A stretch of 64,000 bases of DNA. Source: Glaciimonas sp. GTDB taxonomy: Bacteria > Pseudomonadota > Gammaproteobacteria > Burkholderiales > Burkholderiaceae_D. Below are positions 1 to 8,853 of this stretch, piece by piece. Position 1 is the stretch's first letter. Each line of letters starts with the position of its first letter. Made by a program: the position numbers and the translations under genes. Where the stretch lies: assembly GCA_012927625.1 (NCBI GenBank), contig JABBOV010000012.1:281107-345106 (forward strand), read 5' to 3'. The notes under the pieces are model-generated. The model saw only the letters and a program-made list of their open reading frames with translations, searched no databases and was not told where the DNA came from.

Positions 1-453
1 AGACATGGCAAAACTACCGGCCCAACCGGAGAAATGATGCACGTTAGCAACGTAGATTGCATAAATAAACAGGCCGATCACAATCGATGGCGCTGATAGC
101 ATGATGTCAGTGACAAAGCGCGTGACTTGGGCGAACCAGCTGAACTCTCCATATTCAGCCAGATAAATGCCAGCTAGGATACCGACTGGGGTGCTGACGA
201 ATACGGCAGCGCCAACCATCAACAGGCTGCCGATAATCGCATTCATCAGACCACCGCCTTCGCTGCCTGGCGCCGGAGTGGTTCGTGTAAACATGGCCAG
301 ATCAATTCCACCCACGCCTTTAACAACCAGGGTCAACAAGATCCACATCAGGAAAAATAAGCCAATCGCCATCGCGAAAAATGACAGCGCGATGCCGACC
401 CGGTGGATCCACAAGCGCCGGAGATACACCGGGTTCATTTCGGGATTTTTCAT
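1..453 (-). CDS. pstA: Phosphate ABC transporter permease PstA (partial, C-terminus beyond left edge)
   Basis: This is the N-terminal ~150 residues of the second inner-membrane permease of the high-affinity phosphate transporter PstSCAB. The ATG at 453 overlaps the pstC stop codon in an ATGA arrangement, so translation is coupled to pstC. The visible part has a first hydrophobic helix ([19 protein letters not shown]), then the conserved stretch [11 protein letters not shown], then the start of the permease core (GIYLAEY...[11 protein letters not shown]). The gene runs off the window, so its C-terminus and any downstream pstB-phoU are not visible. The order pstS-pstC-pstA fixes the identity. 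Confidence 0.93.
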   Translation of the reverse strand, partial: MKNPEMNPVYLRRLWIHRVGIALSFFAMAIGLFFLMWILLTLVVKGVGGIDLAMFTRTTPAPGSEGGGLMNAIIGSLLMVGAAVFVSTPVGILAGIYLAEYGEFSWFAQVTRFVTDIMLSAPSIVIGLFIYAIYVANVHHFSGWAGSFAMS

Positions 454-1478
454 TTCACTCCCTCTTTTCGGGACATGCCCATCAACATTAGTTTAGCGGC
501 AGACAACACGATGAAGGTGATTACAAACAAAATCAGACCCAGAGCGTATAGCGATGACACATGCAAAACCGTATCGGCTTCCGCGAATTCATTTGCCAGG
601 GTGGAAGCGATACTATTTCCCGCGGCAAACAAAGACCACGATAATTTGTGCGCATTGCCGATCACGAAGGTAATCGCCATTGTCTCTCCAAGTGCTCTGC
701 CGAGGCCTAGCATCACCGCGCCAACCACGCCGATCCGGGTATACGGCAAAACAATATTACGCACTACTTCCCACTTGGTACAGCCGAGCGCATAGGCGGA
801 TTCTTTCAATACCTGTGGCACAGTTTCAAATACGTCGCGCATAACCGAGGCAATAAATGGAATGATCATGATCGCCAAAATCAAACCTGCTGCCAGCATC
901 CCGATCCCCATCATCGGGCCCTTGAACAACTCTCCAATAACGGGCAATTTTCCCAGCGTATTGGCCAGCGCTGGCTGGATATAATCGGCAAATATTGGCG
1001 CAAATACGAACAGGCCCCACATACCGTAAATAATGCTGGGCACCCCGGCTAGCAACTCGACTGCCGTACCCAATGGACGCTTCAGCCAAGCGGGACAAAT
1101 TTCCGTCAGGAACAGTGCAATCCCAAAGCTGACCGGAAATGCGATCAACAATGCGATTAATGAAGTAACGAGTGTGCCGGAGATGGCGATCAGAGCGCCG
1201 TATTTATCATTTACCGGATCCCACTCGATACTGGTTACGAAAGGCAGTCCGAACTCATACAGGGCCGGCCACGCACCAATCATTAAAGAGACAATAATGC
1301 CCATTAAAACGAGCAAGACACTCAAAGCAAACAAGAGTGTCAATTTATGGAAGAAAAAATCCTGAAACCGCTGCTTGCGCATCGTGGCTTTCAGCGCCTT
1401 GCTGAAGATATGACCATCAGTGACTTCACCATTCTGTTGCAAATCTCGATCCGAAATGGCGTTCATGTTTGCGCTCAT
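450..1478 (-). CDS. pstC: Phosphate ABC transporter permease PstC
   Basis: Inner-membrane permease that forms the phosphate channel with PstA. The protein has 342 residues. A cytoplasmic N-terminus of about 40 residues precedes a first helix ([22 protein letters not shown]). Further helices follow, with the PstC-type segments [19 protein letters not shown] and the permease EAA-like loop ([15 protein letters not shown] then [17 protein letters not shown]). An alternative ATG lies four codons in. The gene sits 118 bp downstream of pstS and overlaps pstA by 4 nt. Expression should follow the Pho box upstream of pstS. Confidence 0.95.
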   Translation of the reverse strand: MSANMNAISDRDLQQNGEVTDGHIFSKALKATMRKQRFQDFFFHKLTLLFALSVLLVLMGIIVSLMIGAWPALYEFGLPFVTSIEWDPVNDKYGALIAISGTLVTSLIALLIAFPVSFGIALFLTEICPAWLKRPLGTAVELLAGVPSIIYGMWGLFVFAPIFADYIQPALANTLGKLPVIGELFKGPMMGIGMLAAGLILAIMIIPFIASVMRDVFETVPQVLKESAYALGCTKWEVVRNIVLPYTRIGVVGAVMLGLGRALGETMAITFVIGNAHKLSWSLFAAGNSIASTLANEFAEADTVLHVSSLYALGLILFVITFIVLSAAKLMLMGMSRKEGVK

Positions 1479-1596
1479 GGCATGTGATATTTAAAAAAGA
1501 CTGGAATCATATGACATCACGAAATGAAGGGATAGAAAACTACCGGCCGCCAGATGTTACGTATCCGACCGCCGGCAGCCATTCAAACGTACTATT

Positions 1597-2649
1597 TTAC
1601 CAAACTGCCTTGCCGGAACCGTCCTTCAATTGTGTTTTCCAAGCTGCATTGACTAGCTTGATGACCGGGGCAGGCATCGGCACATAGTCAAGTTCAGTGG
1701 CCATGGCGCCGCCATTTTTGTATGACCAGTCAAAAAATTTCAACACTTCTTTCGCGCGAGCCGCGTCTGCTTGTACCTTATGCATGATGATGAAAGACGC
1801 GCTAGTGATAGGCCAACTTGCTTTACCAGGCTGATTCGTCAGAAGCACCGACATGCCTGGCGTCTTCACCCAATCAGCGCCAGCTGCTGCGGCCTTGAAA
1901 CTCGCATCGTCAGGTTGCACAAATTGACCGTCACGATTTTTTACCTGGGTATGCGAAATCTTATTCTTTTTCGCGTATGCGTATTCTACGTAACCAATCG
2001 TGCCTTTGATACGCTGTACGTTGGCGGCAACGCCTTCATTGCCCTTGCCACCGACACCGGCTGGCCATTTAACGGCAGTACCAGCGCCAACCACTGCTTT
2101 AAAGTCGGCATTAGTCTTGGATAGGAAATCAGTCCATACAAATGTTGTACCGGAGCCATCCGAGCGATGCACTACAGTAATATCCTGGTCTGGAAGTTTC
2201 ACGCCTTTATTTAGCGCAACAATTTGAGGATCGTTCCATTTGACAATCTTGCCGAGGTAAATCAGTGCAAGTACATCCGATGTCATTTTCAACTGGCCTG
2301 GCGTAACTCCCTCAATGTTAACGATAGGCACAACGCCACCCATTATGGCAGGGAACTGCATCAATCCTTCCGCCTCCATTTCTTCAAACTTGAGGGGCAT
2401 GTCAGAAGCGCCGAAGTCGACAGTTTTTGCCTTGATCTGCTTGATGCCACCACCGGAACCAATCGATTGGTAGTTCATCCCAGTGCCAGTTGCCGCTTTG
2501 TAAGCCTCGGCCCATTTTGCATAAATTGGATATGGAAATGTTGCACCGGCACCCGTAATATCGGCTGCCGCCACGTTAGAGAACGCCATTGCCGAGACTG
2601 CTGTGACTGCTGTGACTGCTACTGATTTAATGAGTTGGTTCAGATTCAT
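1597..2649 (-). CDS. pstS: Periplasmic phosphate-binding protein PstS
   Basis: Captures inorganic phosphate in the periplasm for PstCAB. The 350-residue product starts with a Sec signal peptide ending near SNVAAA. The mature start is DITGAGATFPYPIYAKW, typical of PstS. The phosphate-binding segments GSGGGIKQIK and RSDGSGTTFVWTDFL are present. A GGAG Shine-Dalgarno lies just before the ATG, and a Pho box with a matching -10 lies 35-68 bp further upstream. A weak GC-rich inverted repeat (CCGGC/GCCGG at 1543-1575) in the pstS-pstC spacer could lower pstCA expression relative to pstS; that is inference. Confidence 0.96.
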   Translation of the reverse strand: MNLNQLIKSVAVTAVTAVSAMAFSNVAAADITGAGATFPYPIYAKWAEAYKAATGTGMNYQSIGSGGGIKQIKAKTVDFGASDMPLKFEEMEAEGLMQFPAIMGGVVPIVNIEGVTPGQLKMTSDVLALIYLGKIVKWNDPQIVALNKGVKLPDQDITVVHRSDGSGTTFVWTDFLSKTNADFKAVVGAGTAVKWPAGVGGKGNEGVAANVQRIKGTIGYVEYAYAKKNKISHTQVKNRDGQFVQPDDASFKAAAAGADWVKTPGMSVLLTNQPGKASWPITSASFIIMHKVQADAARAKEVLKFFDWSYKNGGAMATELDYVPMPAPVIKLVNAAWKTQLKDGSGKAVW

Positions 2650-2684
2650 GACAGCTCCGTTGTGTAAAAAATGTAACAGTCCGA

Positions 2685-2717
2685 ACTCTACCGAATATTT
2701 ATGACATCTTTATGACG
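2685..2717 (-). promoter_or_regulatory. Pho box and -10 of pstS
   Basis: On the minus strand the two direct repeats CGTCAT (2717-2712) and TGTCAT (2706-2701) are spaced 11 bp apart, as in the PhoB consensus CTGTCATAAATCTGTCA. A -10-like TAGAGT (2690-2685) follows after exactly 10 nt. The Pho box takes the place of a -35 element, the usual layout of PhoB-activated promoters. Confidence 0.8.
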
Positions 2718-2769
2718 CACAAGAATTTGTTTAATATATTCGCAGGCTGCATTAATATCCCACTCAATA

Positions 2770-2802
2770 CGTCATTAACTTGTCATATTAAATCTCTACA
2801 CT
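2770..2802 (+). promoter_or_regulatory. Pho box and -10 of ppk1
   Basis: Direct repeats CGTCAT (2770-2775) and TGTCAT (2781-2786) lie 11 bp apart. TACACT at 2797-2802 follows after 10 nt. This is the same geometry as the divergent pstS promoter about 55 bp away, so PhoB probably activates uptake and polyphosphate synthesis from one intergenic region. Confidence 0.78.
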
Positions 2803-2853
2803 GCCCGCATTGCCATGCGCACAACCTTTTGTTGACATTGCTATCATGTAACG

Positions 2854-4968
2854 ATGAATAAGAAAAATATGAAGCCTAGTCTTGCCATCATTGCCCCTTA
2901 TGCCAATAGCAGCGTGTATCTAGACCGCGAACTGTCTCTGCTCGCCTTCAACCGGCGCGTGCTGGCCCAGGCCGAAGACTGCAGCGTGCCACTGCTTGAA
3001 CGCCTGCGCTATCTCTGCATTGTCAGCAGCAATATGGATGAGTTCTTTGAAGTTCGAGTGGCTAGTATCCTGGCCCAAAACAGCATTGATGGCGTTCTCA
3101 CCGAACATCCTAGCTTGCTGGCTTTACTGGACCGCATCAGTGCCGAATGCCATCAACTGGTGCAACATCAATATACGATTCTTAATGATGCGGTGTTGCC
3201 GGAACTGTCCAGGAATGGCATCCGTCTGCTGCGCCATAACGAACGCAATGATGCCCAACGGGCCTGGATAAAAGCGTATTTCGAACGCGAAGTACGGCCA
3301 CTGCTGACTCCCATCGGGCTCGACCCCGCTCATCCATTCCCGCAGGTTGTTAACAAGAGTCTGAATTTCATCATTTCACTATCCGGCAAAGATGCGTTTG
3401 GCCGCGGCACCGCAGTTGCCATAGTAAAAGCGCCGCGAGTTCTGCCGCGCGTGATCGAGTTGCCGCAAGAGTTATCCGATGGCGGCATTTCTTTCTGTCT
3501 GCTGTCCTCGATTATTCATGCCCATATCGAGGATCTGTTTACCGGCCGTGAAGTACTGGCTTATTCGCAATTTCGCGTCACGCGCGACAGTGACCTGTGG
3601 GTTGACGAGGAAGAAGTCAAAAATCTGCGACAAGCTTTGAAAGGCGAGTTGCAAAGTCGCCAGTTCGGGGTCGCGGTCCGGCTCGAAGTGGCAAAGAATT
3701 GCCCTGAAAATCTGTCGCAGTTTTTACTTAACCAGTTTTCGCTTCACCACAGCCGTCTGTATGCAGTGGACGGTCCAGTGAATATGACGCGCCTATCGGA
3801 ATTGATTGATCACGCCCAGGCCCCCACACTACGTTTTCCACCTTTTTTTCCGGGACAGTCGCCACTGCCGTCCAACGGCGACATTTTCACCCTACTCAGA
3901 AAACAGGACGTGTTGTTGCACCATCCGTTCCAGACATTTCAAACCGTCATCGACTTCATCCGCTGCGCCGTGCAAGACCCCAATGTGCTGGCCATCAAGC
4001 AAACCATCTATCGCACCGGCATGGATTCCGATCTGATGCAGGCTCTGATGACTGCGGCCCGAATGGGCAAGGAAGTTACTGTCATTGTCGAACTGATGGC
4101 GCGCTTCGATGAAGAAGCCAATATCAACTGGGCCGATCAGCTCGAGCAAGCTGGAGCACAAGTGGTGTATGGCGTGGTGGGACTGAAAACACATGCCAAG
4201 CTGGCGTTAATAATCCGCCGCGAAAAAGGCGTACTGCGCACCTACACCCATCTCGGCACCGGCAATTACCATTCGAAAACCACCCGACTTTATACCGATT
4301 TCGGCCTGTTGACCGCGCACCCTGAAATTGGAATCGAAGTCAACGAAGTCTTCATGCACCTGACTAGCCTGACCGTGCCGAAACGCATGAAGCATCTGTG
4401 GTTGGCGCCGTTTTCGCTACAAAAAAATATCATCAGCGCGATTCGCAATGAAGCCAGAATTGCCCGCGAAGGTCGTCCGGCGCACATCATCGCCAAGATG
4501 AATGGACTAGTCGATGAACCGGTAATCCGCGCGCTGTACGCGGCCTCCACTGACGGCGTCAAGATCGACCTGATCGTACGCGGCACCTGTGCGTTGAAGC
4601 CCGGCGTACCCGGTCTGTCCGACAACATCAAGGTGCGCTCAATCATCGGCCGCTTTCTGGAACATAGCCGTATTTATTATTTCCGCAATAATCTGGAGCA
4701 CAACGTCTATCTGGCTAGTGCCGACTGGATGAACCGCAACCTGCTGCGCCGTATCGAAGTCGCATTCCCGATATATGACAAGGCACTTAAGAAACGCGTG
4801 ATATCCGAAGGCTTGCGCCCCTACCTTAAAGACAATGTAAACGCTTGGGAACTGAGCTCCAGCGGAGCCTACCACCGCAAAAAACCGCGCCCTAAGCAGA
4901 CCCGGTTTTGCGCCCAGGAATTTTTGATGCAAATGCTGGGGTCGCACACTGCAATTGATGAGGACTGA
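2854..4968 (+). CDS. ppk1: Polyphosphate kinase 1
   Basis: Polymerises the gamma-phosphate of ATP into inorganic polyphosphate, reversibly. At 704 residues it has the usual PPK1 length. The N-terminal helical domain begins near YLDRELSLLAFNRRVLAQA. The active-site histidine of the phospholipase-D-like fold is His447 in VGLKTHAKLALIIRR. The second conserved His is in RTYTHLGTGNYH, and the C-terminal motif is SADWMNRNLLRRIEVAFPI. No strong Shine-Dalgarno precedes the ATG at 2854; an in-frame ATG at 2869 is a possible alternative. sixA follows after 2 bp, so the two are probably cotranscribed. Confidence 0.96.
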   Translation: MNKKNMKPSLAIIAPYANSSVYLDRELSLLAFNRRVLAQAEDCSVPLLERLRYLCIVSSNMDEFFEVRVASILAQNSIDGVLTEHPSLLALLDRISAECHQLVQHQYTILNDAVLPELSRNGIRLLRHNERNDAQRAWIKAYFEREVRPLLTPIGLDPAHPFPQVVNKSLNFIISLSGKDAFGRGTAVAIVKAPRVLPRVIELPQELSDGGISFCLLSSIIHAHIEDLFTGREVLAYSQFRVTRDSDLWVDEEEVKNLRQALKGELQSRQFGVAVRLEVAKNCPENLSQFLLNQFSLHHSRLYAVDGPVNMTRLSELIDHAQAPTLRFPPFFPGQSPLPSNGDIFTLLRKQDVLLHHPFQTFQTVIDFIRCAVQDPNVLAIKQTIYRTGMDSDLMQALMTAARMGKEVTVIVELMARFDEEANINWADQLEQAGAQVVYGVVGLKTHAKLALIIRREKGVLRTYTHLGTGNYHSKTTRLYTDFGLLTAHPEIGIEVNEVFMHLTSLTVPKRMKHLWLAPFSLQKNIISAIRNEARIAREGRPAHIIAKMNGLVDEPVIRALYAASTDGVKIDLIVRGTCALKPGVPGLSDNIKVRSIIGRFLEHSRIYYFRNNLEHNVYLASADWMNRNLLRRIEVAFPIYDKALKKRVISEGLRPYLKDNVNAWELSSSGAYHRKKPRPKQTRFCAQEFLMQMLGSHTAIDED

Positions 4969-4970
4969 TA

Positions 4971-5429
4971 ATGGAACTGATCCTGTGGCGCCATGCAGAA
5001 GCTGAACCGGGCGAACCCGATGCGGATCGCGCTCTGAGCGGAAAAGGTCGCAAACAGGCAGCGAAAATGGCCGAGTGGCTCGACAGTACGCTGCCCAGCG
5101 GCTGCAAAATCCTGGTCAGCCCGACCGTTCGCACCCGGCAGACTGCCGAAGCACTGGGGCGCCCATTCAAACTCAGTGCCGAACTTGCGCCTGGCACCAC
5201 TGCCGAAAAAATTTTAGCTGCAGCCAACTGGCCGCAAGGCCGCGAACCGGTTTTGATCATCGGCCATCAACCCAACCTGGGCCAATTGGCGGCACTGCTC
5301 GTGGCAGGCTCGGAACAAGACTGGCCGATTCGCAAAGGCAGCGTCTGGTGGATTGCACAAAGAATCCGGTCTGACCTCGCCCAAACTTATGTGCGCGCCG
5401 TGATGGCACCGGAACTGGTACTCAAATAA
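4971..5429 (+). CDS. sixA: Phosphohistidine phosphatase SixA
   Basis: Small histidine-phosphatase (152 residues) that removes phosphate from phosphohistidine. It has the signature WRHAEAEPGEPDADRALSGKG with catalytic His8, the arginine-containing segment SPTVRTRQTAEAL, and the second catalytic His in IIGHQPNLGQL. The start lies 2 nt after the ppk1 stop. Pairing with ppk1, whose catalytic cycle runs through phosphohistidine, is a recurrent arrangement in this group; a direct functional link is not proven. Confidence 0.9.
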   Translation: MELILWRHAEAEPGEPDADRALSGKGRKQAAKMAEWLDSTLPSGCKILVSPTVRTRQTAEALGRPFKLSAELAPGTTAEKILAAANWPQGREPVLIIGHQPNLGQLAALLVAGSEQDWPIRKGSVWWIAQRIRSDLAQTYVRAVMAPELVLK

Positions 5430-5451
5430 TCAGGAATTTTTCCTAAAATAT

Positions 5452-5545
5452 TGATATACATAAATGTGTATTTTTAATAGCGCCAATGAATATATGCGGT
5501 AATGGCATAATTAATTAACATACTCCCTATTTTATTAATATCAAT
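5452..5545. repeat. Intergenic repeat family, copy A
   Basis: AT-rich unit between convergent sixA and olsB. It has the family landmarks GTGTATTTTTAAT, ATATATGCGG, GGCATAATTAATTAACATAC and TCCCTATTTTATTAATAT. It aligns best by eye with the copy at 40776-40868. No ORF is present. Confidence 0.45.
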
Positions 5546-5588
5546 GCAATTTTTTTAACGCACCATGAACGTGTTGGTATCGTAGAGA

Positions 5589-5602
5589 CGGGTTCAAACC
5601 CG
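5589..5602. terminator. Short hairpin between sixA and olsB
   Basis: CGGGTT-CA-AACCCG is a perfect inverted repeat with further GAG/CTC pairing outside it (5585-5606). A second hairpin CTTGCT-GACT-AGCAAG lies at 5611-5626. Neither has a proper U-tract on the expected side. They may act as weak transcription barriers between convergent genes. Confidence 0.35.
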
Positions 5603-5637
5603 CCTCTTGTCTTGCTGACTAGCAAGAAAAAAAGACG

Positions 5638-6405
5638 TCACACCGCTTCCGTCTCCTTCAAATAATGGCGCGCATAACGACTATCAAGTCGATCCAACGG
5701 CAACAGCAGGAACAGGTCGGCACAGTGAAAATCTGGATCCCAAGCCGGTTCGCCGCAAACCCAGGCACCACTACGCAGGTAACCCTTCAGTAGCGGCGGA
5801 ATAACCGGTTTGTGATCTGCCTCGCGCTCTTCGGTCGGAAACGGCAGATACGGCGTTACCCGGTATTCGGGCGGCGCCACATTGCGCTCAGTGAGCGCGT
5901 GATACAACGCGACAGCATTATGACCACCATCGGCCAAGCTGATGCTGGCGCAGCCGATCAGATAATCGCACCGTTCGCGTCGCATGTATGCCGCCAGCCC
6001 CGCCCACAGCAGCATGATGACGCCGCCGCTACGGTAATCAGGATGGATGCAGGCGCGCCCGGCTTCGGCAATGCGAGCGCGCAAATGCGCCAGCCGGCTA
6101 AGGTCAAACTCTTGCTCGGAATAGAAACGCCCTACTCGGCGCGCCGCATCGGCACTCAGCACACGGTAAGTACCGACCACCTTGAGAGTTTTGCCGTCGC
6201 GCACGATCAGGTGATCACAGACCGCATCGAATTCATCTTGGTCCAGACCTTCAGGATTGATTAGCGTTGTCAGCCCCATCGCCTTGATAAATATCTTGTA
6301 ACGTAAACGCTGCACTTCCCGCACCTCCGCCGGAGTGGTGGCAAGGCTTAATGTCAATTTGGAAAAATGCGGACTCGCATCGGCAGGAGTTGTCAGTAAT
6401 CGCAT
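5638..6405 (-). CDS. olsB: GNAT-type ornithine-acyl[ACP] N-acyltransferase (OlsB-like)
   Basis: Probably N-acylates ornithine with a 3-hydroxy fatty acyl-ACP, the first step to ornithine lipid. The 255-residue protein matches the Acetyltransf_5 (OlsB/hemolysin-like) pattern. It has an N-terminal LATTPAEVREVQRLRYKIF, then VGTYRVLS, then GRACIHPDYRSGGVIMLLWAGL and the acyl-CoA-fold segment LIGCASISLADGG. No OlsA-like partner is adjacent. Ornithine lipids replace phospholipids under phosphate limitation in many bacteria, which fits the Pho-box-like repeats upstream. The exact acyl acceptor is inferred from the family. Confidence 0.78.
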   Translation of the reverse strand: MRLLTTPADASPHFSKLTLSLATTPAEVREVQRLRYKIFIKAMGLTTLINPEGLDQDEFDAVCDHLIVRDGKTLKVVGTYRVLSADAARRVGRFYSEQEFDLSRLAHLRARIAEAGRACIHPDYRSGGVIMLLWAGLAAYMRRERCDYLIGCASISLADGGHNAVALYHALTERNVAPPEYRVTPYLPFPTEEREADHKPVIPPLLKGYLRSGAWVCGEPAWDPDFHCADLFLLLPLDRLDSRYARHYLKETEAV

Positions 6406-6873
6406 GTTCGCCCTTTATATGGAAGACAGGCAGAGCGTAACTGCAAAATATTTCCACAATATGACGGCTTCATGTCGATTGCATGACACGCATACGCCTG
6501 TCATAAATCTGAGTAACCAACTGCGTCGAAATGGCGGATCCAGGCCAGCCAGCAACAGATTCAGATCAGCGAATCGCAATGGATTCGGCGTTTTTGTATC
6601 CGCAGTCAGCTTACCCACACCACAATCACGTGGCCCACGTCAGAAGCAAAAGAAATGTCTTCTTGTATAGCAAATCACTGTATACAATTCGAAATTATTG
6701 CACCACGGCAAACTTATTCCGGCATTGTTAAAGGAGCCTTTATACCTAGACAGATTTATTCCGGTTTTTTTATAAAGCCAAACCACCGGTTGCGCAGAAA
6801 AGTTAAAACTGGCCTCGGCTGCGAACTTCAGGTGGCATTTAATCTAGCTTGATATCTACACGAATGAACCGTA
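6406..6873. other. Intergenic region between divergent olsB and chemotaxis operon
   Basis: No convincing gene is present. It holds the olsB Pho-box-like repeats (6445-6488) and two direct copies of TTATTCCGG (6714-6722 and 6756-6764, 42 bp apart). A small palindrome TAAAGG-AG-CCTTTA lies between the two copies. The promoter of the chemotaxis operon should be here, but I could not identify a clear sigma-70 or sigma-28 site. Confidence 0.5.
6445..6488 (-). promoter_or_regulatory. Tandem Pho-box-like repeats and -10 of olsB
   Basis: Reading the minus strand, TGTCAT (6488-6483), CGACAT (6477-6472) and CGTCAT (6466-6461) form three direct repeats with an 11-bp period. TATTTT (6450-6445) follows after 10 nt, the same spacing as at pstS, ppk1 and ppx. 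The middle unit is degenerate. An extra CTGTCATAAATCTG lies on the plus strand at 6498-6511. Confidence 0.5.
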
Positions 6874-6909
6874 ATGAACAGCCACCCCTTGCATTCTGGA
6901 GAACCTGCG

Positions 6910-8061
6910 GTGAATAACAATAATCGGCCCAATGCACACCTGTTGTACCCGGTAGCCTTGGGGCTAGCCGGGGCGATTGCCATCTTGGCCGCTAGCGGCT
7001 GGAACTGGAGCGCCGCTATCCTGGCTGGCGTCATGAGTATCGCCGGTATAGGAGCCGGCCTGCAGATGGCGGCAAGACAGACCGCCTTGCTGCAATCGCT
7101 TGACGCCTATCTCGCTGGCCAGCAACAGTTCGGCGAAAAAGTAGTCCCGGTCTGGAGCGGACACATTGAATCGTCCCGTGAACAGATGGAAAGTGCCATA
7201 GCAGCGTTATCAGGACGTTTTTCCGGGATTGTCGACAAGCTTGACCAGGCAGTCCATGCCTCCAGTCTGGCCACCGAAACCATTGAAGGCAGCGGCAATG
7301 GGTTAGTCGCCGTGTTTGCCAAATCCGAACAGAGGCTCAGTGCAGTGGTCACCTCGCAAAAAACAGCCATGTCCAATATGGCGAGCATGCTCGAAAAAGT
7401 ACAAGGACTGGATCACTTCATTGAGGAACTGCAGGAAATGGCTGCCGATGTCGCCAAAATCGCGGCGCAGACCAACCTGCTTGCGCTCAATGCCGCAATC
7501 GAAGCGGCACGGGCTGGAGAAATGGGGCGCGGCTTTGCAGTGGTGGCTAAGGAGTTTCGGATGCTGTCCACCCAATCCGGCGAAACCGGCATGCGCATCG
7601 CCGAAAAAGTCAACATCATCAGCGCTGCAATCATCGCCACCTGCAGTGCTGTGCGCGAATCCGTCAAACAGGAAGACGGCGCCACGCATACAGCAGAAGC
7701 CACCATCGAAACGGTACTAGCGGACTTCAGAAACATCACCGACGCGTTGCTGCACTCCAGCACGCTGCTCAAGAATGAAAGCATCGGCATCAAGTCGGAA
7801 GTCGGTGAAGCTCTGGTACAGCTGCAGTTTCAGGATCGGGTCAGCCAAATCATGAACCACGTCAAAGGCAATATCGAGCGGCTTCCCGAGTTTTTGAAGC
7901 AGCACCGGCAGCAGTATGTGCAGACCGGCGCACTGCAGTTGCTTGAGCCGCAGATTTTGTTGGCCGAGTTGAAAGGAACCTACGTAATGGCCGACCAGTA
8001 TGCGATTCACAACGGCGCTAAGGCAGTGCAAAAAAACGATACTGAAATCACATTTTTCTAG
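6910..8061 (+). CDS. Methyl-accepting chemotaxis protein without periplasmic sensor domain
   Basis: First gene of the chemosensory operon. I chose the GTG at 6910 because GGAG lies 8 nt upstream (6898-6901). The in-frame ATG at 6874 has no ribosome site and would add 12 residues. Two hydrophobic segments are separated only by a few residues around GWNWS, so there is essentially no periplasmic domain. The MCP hairpin tip is [37 protein letters not shown]-terminal tail ([15 protein letters not shown]) follows. It may sense a membrane or cytoplasmic signal, or act as an adaptor-like receptor in the array. Confidence 0.82.
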   Translation: MNNNNRPNAHLLYPVALGLAGAIAILAASGWNWSAAILAGVMSIAGIGAGLQMAARQTALLQSLDAYLAGQQQFGEKVVPVWSGHIESSREQMESAIAALSGRFSGIVDKLDQAVHASSLATETIEGSGNGLVAVFAKSEQRLSAVVTSQKTAMSNMASMLEKVQGLDHFIEELQEMAADVAKIAAQTNLLALNAAIEAARAGEMGRGFAVVAKEFRMLSTQSGETGMRIAEKVNIISAAIIATCSAVRESVKQEDGATHTAEATIETVLADFRNITDALLHSSTLLKNESIGIKSEVGEALVQLQFQDRVSQIMNHVKGNIERLPEFLKQHRQQYVQTGALQLLEPQILLAELKGTYVMADQYAIHNGAKAVQKNDTEITFF

Positions 8062-8069
8062 AGGATGCC

Positions 8070-8438
8070 ATGACTAAAACCATCATGATAGTGGACGATT
8101 CTGCCTCAATGCGGCAGGTAGTGGGAATTGCACTGAAAGGTGCCGGCTATACCGTGCTGGAAGGCCGCGATGGCCAGGATGCGCTAGCCAAGCTCACCGG
8201 CCAGAAGGTGCACCTGATCATCAGCGACGTCAATATGCCGAACATGGATGGCATCAGCTTCGTAAAAGCGCTAAAGCAACTGCCCGCTTACAAATTCACG
8301 CCGATCATCATGCTTACCACCGAGTCGGAAGAATCGAAAAAAAACGAAGGCCAGGCGGCAGGCGCCAAAGCCTGGGTCGTCAAGCCATTCAAGCCCGAAC
8401 AATTACTGAGCGCGGTGCAGAAACTATGCCTGCCATGA
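8070..8438 (+). CDS. cheY: CheY-like chemotaxis response regulator
   Basis: Single receiver domain of 122 residues. The acidic pocket Asp9-Asp10, phospho-acceptor Asp53 (ISDVNMPNMDG), Thr83 and Lys105 (VVKPFKP) are all in place, so it should accept phosphate from CheA. It lies 8 bp after the first mcp and 43 bp before the STAS gene. Its output target (flagellum or other) is not evident, because no motility genes lie in the window. Confidence 0.92.
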   Translation: MTKTIMIVDDSASMRQVVGIALKGAGYTVLEGRDGQDALAKLTGQKVHLIISDVNMPNMDGISFVKALKQLPAYKFTPIIMLTTESEESKKNEGQAAGAKAWVVKPFKPEQLLSAVQKLCLP

Positions 8439-8481
8439 CCCACTATTGTTTGCCCTGTCTCACGAGCTACCGGAGAGCCAG

Positions 8482-8853
8482 ATGAGCAAAGAGCCAAAAC
8501 AGCCGAAGGATTTCCAGACGCTACGCATCCAGGGCGAGCTGACCATTTACCGGGCAGCAGAGATTAAGCAAGCACTGCTGGCGGCACTGGCCGAGCCATC
8601 CGCCCTAGAGGTCGACCTGTCCAGCGTTACCGAGCTTGATACGGCAGGCGTGCAACTGCTGATGCTGGCCAAAAAAACGGCGCAGGAGAGACAGCGCGAA
8701 TTGCGTCTGGTGGCACACAGTCCGGCGGTGATCGATATATTTGAGCTGCTGAACCTGGCCGCGTATTTCGGCGACCCGTTGGTCATTGCTTCCCGAGCTA
8801 CCGCTGCACGCTCGCCAACCCCTTCCGACGCGAGACACGCCAATGAATCTTGA
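8482..8853 (+). CDS. STAS-domain protein in chemotaxis operon
   Basis: A 123-residue STAS (anti-anti-sigma-like) domain protein. The ATG at 8482 has GGAG at 8472-8475; an upstream in-frame start at 8446 lacks such a site. The loop that carries the phosphorylated Ser in SpoIIAA homologues reads ELDTAGVQLL here, so Thr replaces Ser. It overlaps cheA by 11 nt, implying coupled translation. STAS genes occur next to cheA in some accessory chemotaxis clusters; the role is unknown, possibly as a phosphorylation-dependent partner of the CheA complex. Confidence 0.8.
   Translation: MSKEPKQPKDFQTLRIQGELTIYRAAEIKQALLAALAEPSALEVDLSSVTELDTAGVQLLMLAKKTAQERQRELRLVAHSPAVIDIFELLNLAAYFGDPLVIASRATAARSPTPSDARHANES

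Noticed and set aside
5585..5606. GGTTCAAACCC as a tRNA T-arm
   Set aside because: No acceptor, D-arm or anticodon stem around it; it is a simple palindromic hairpin.
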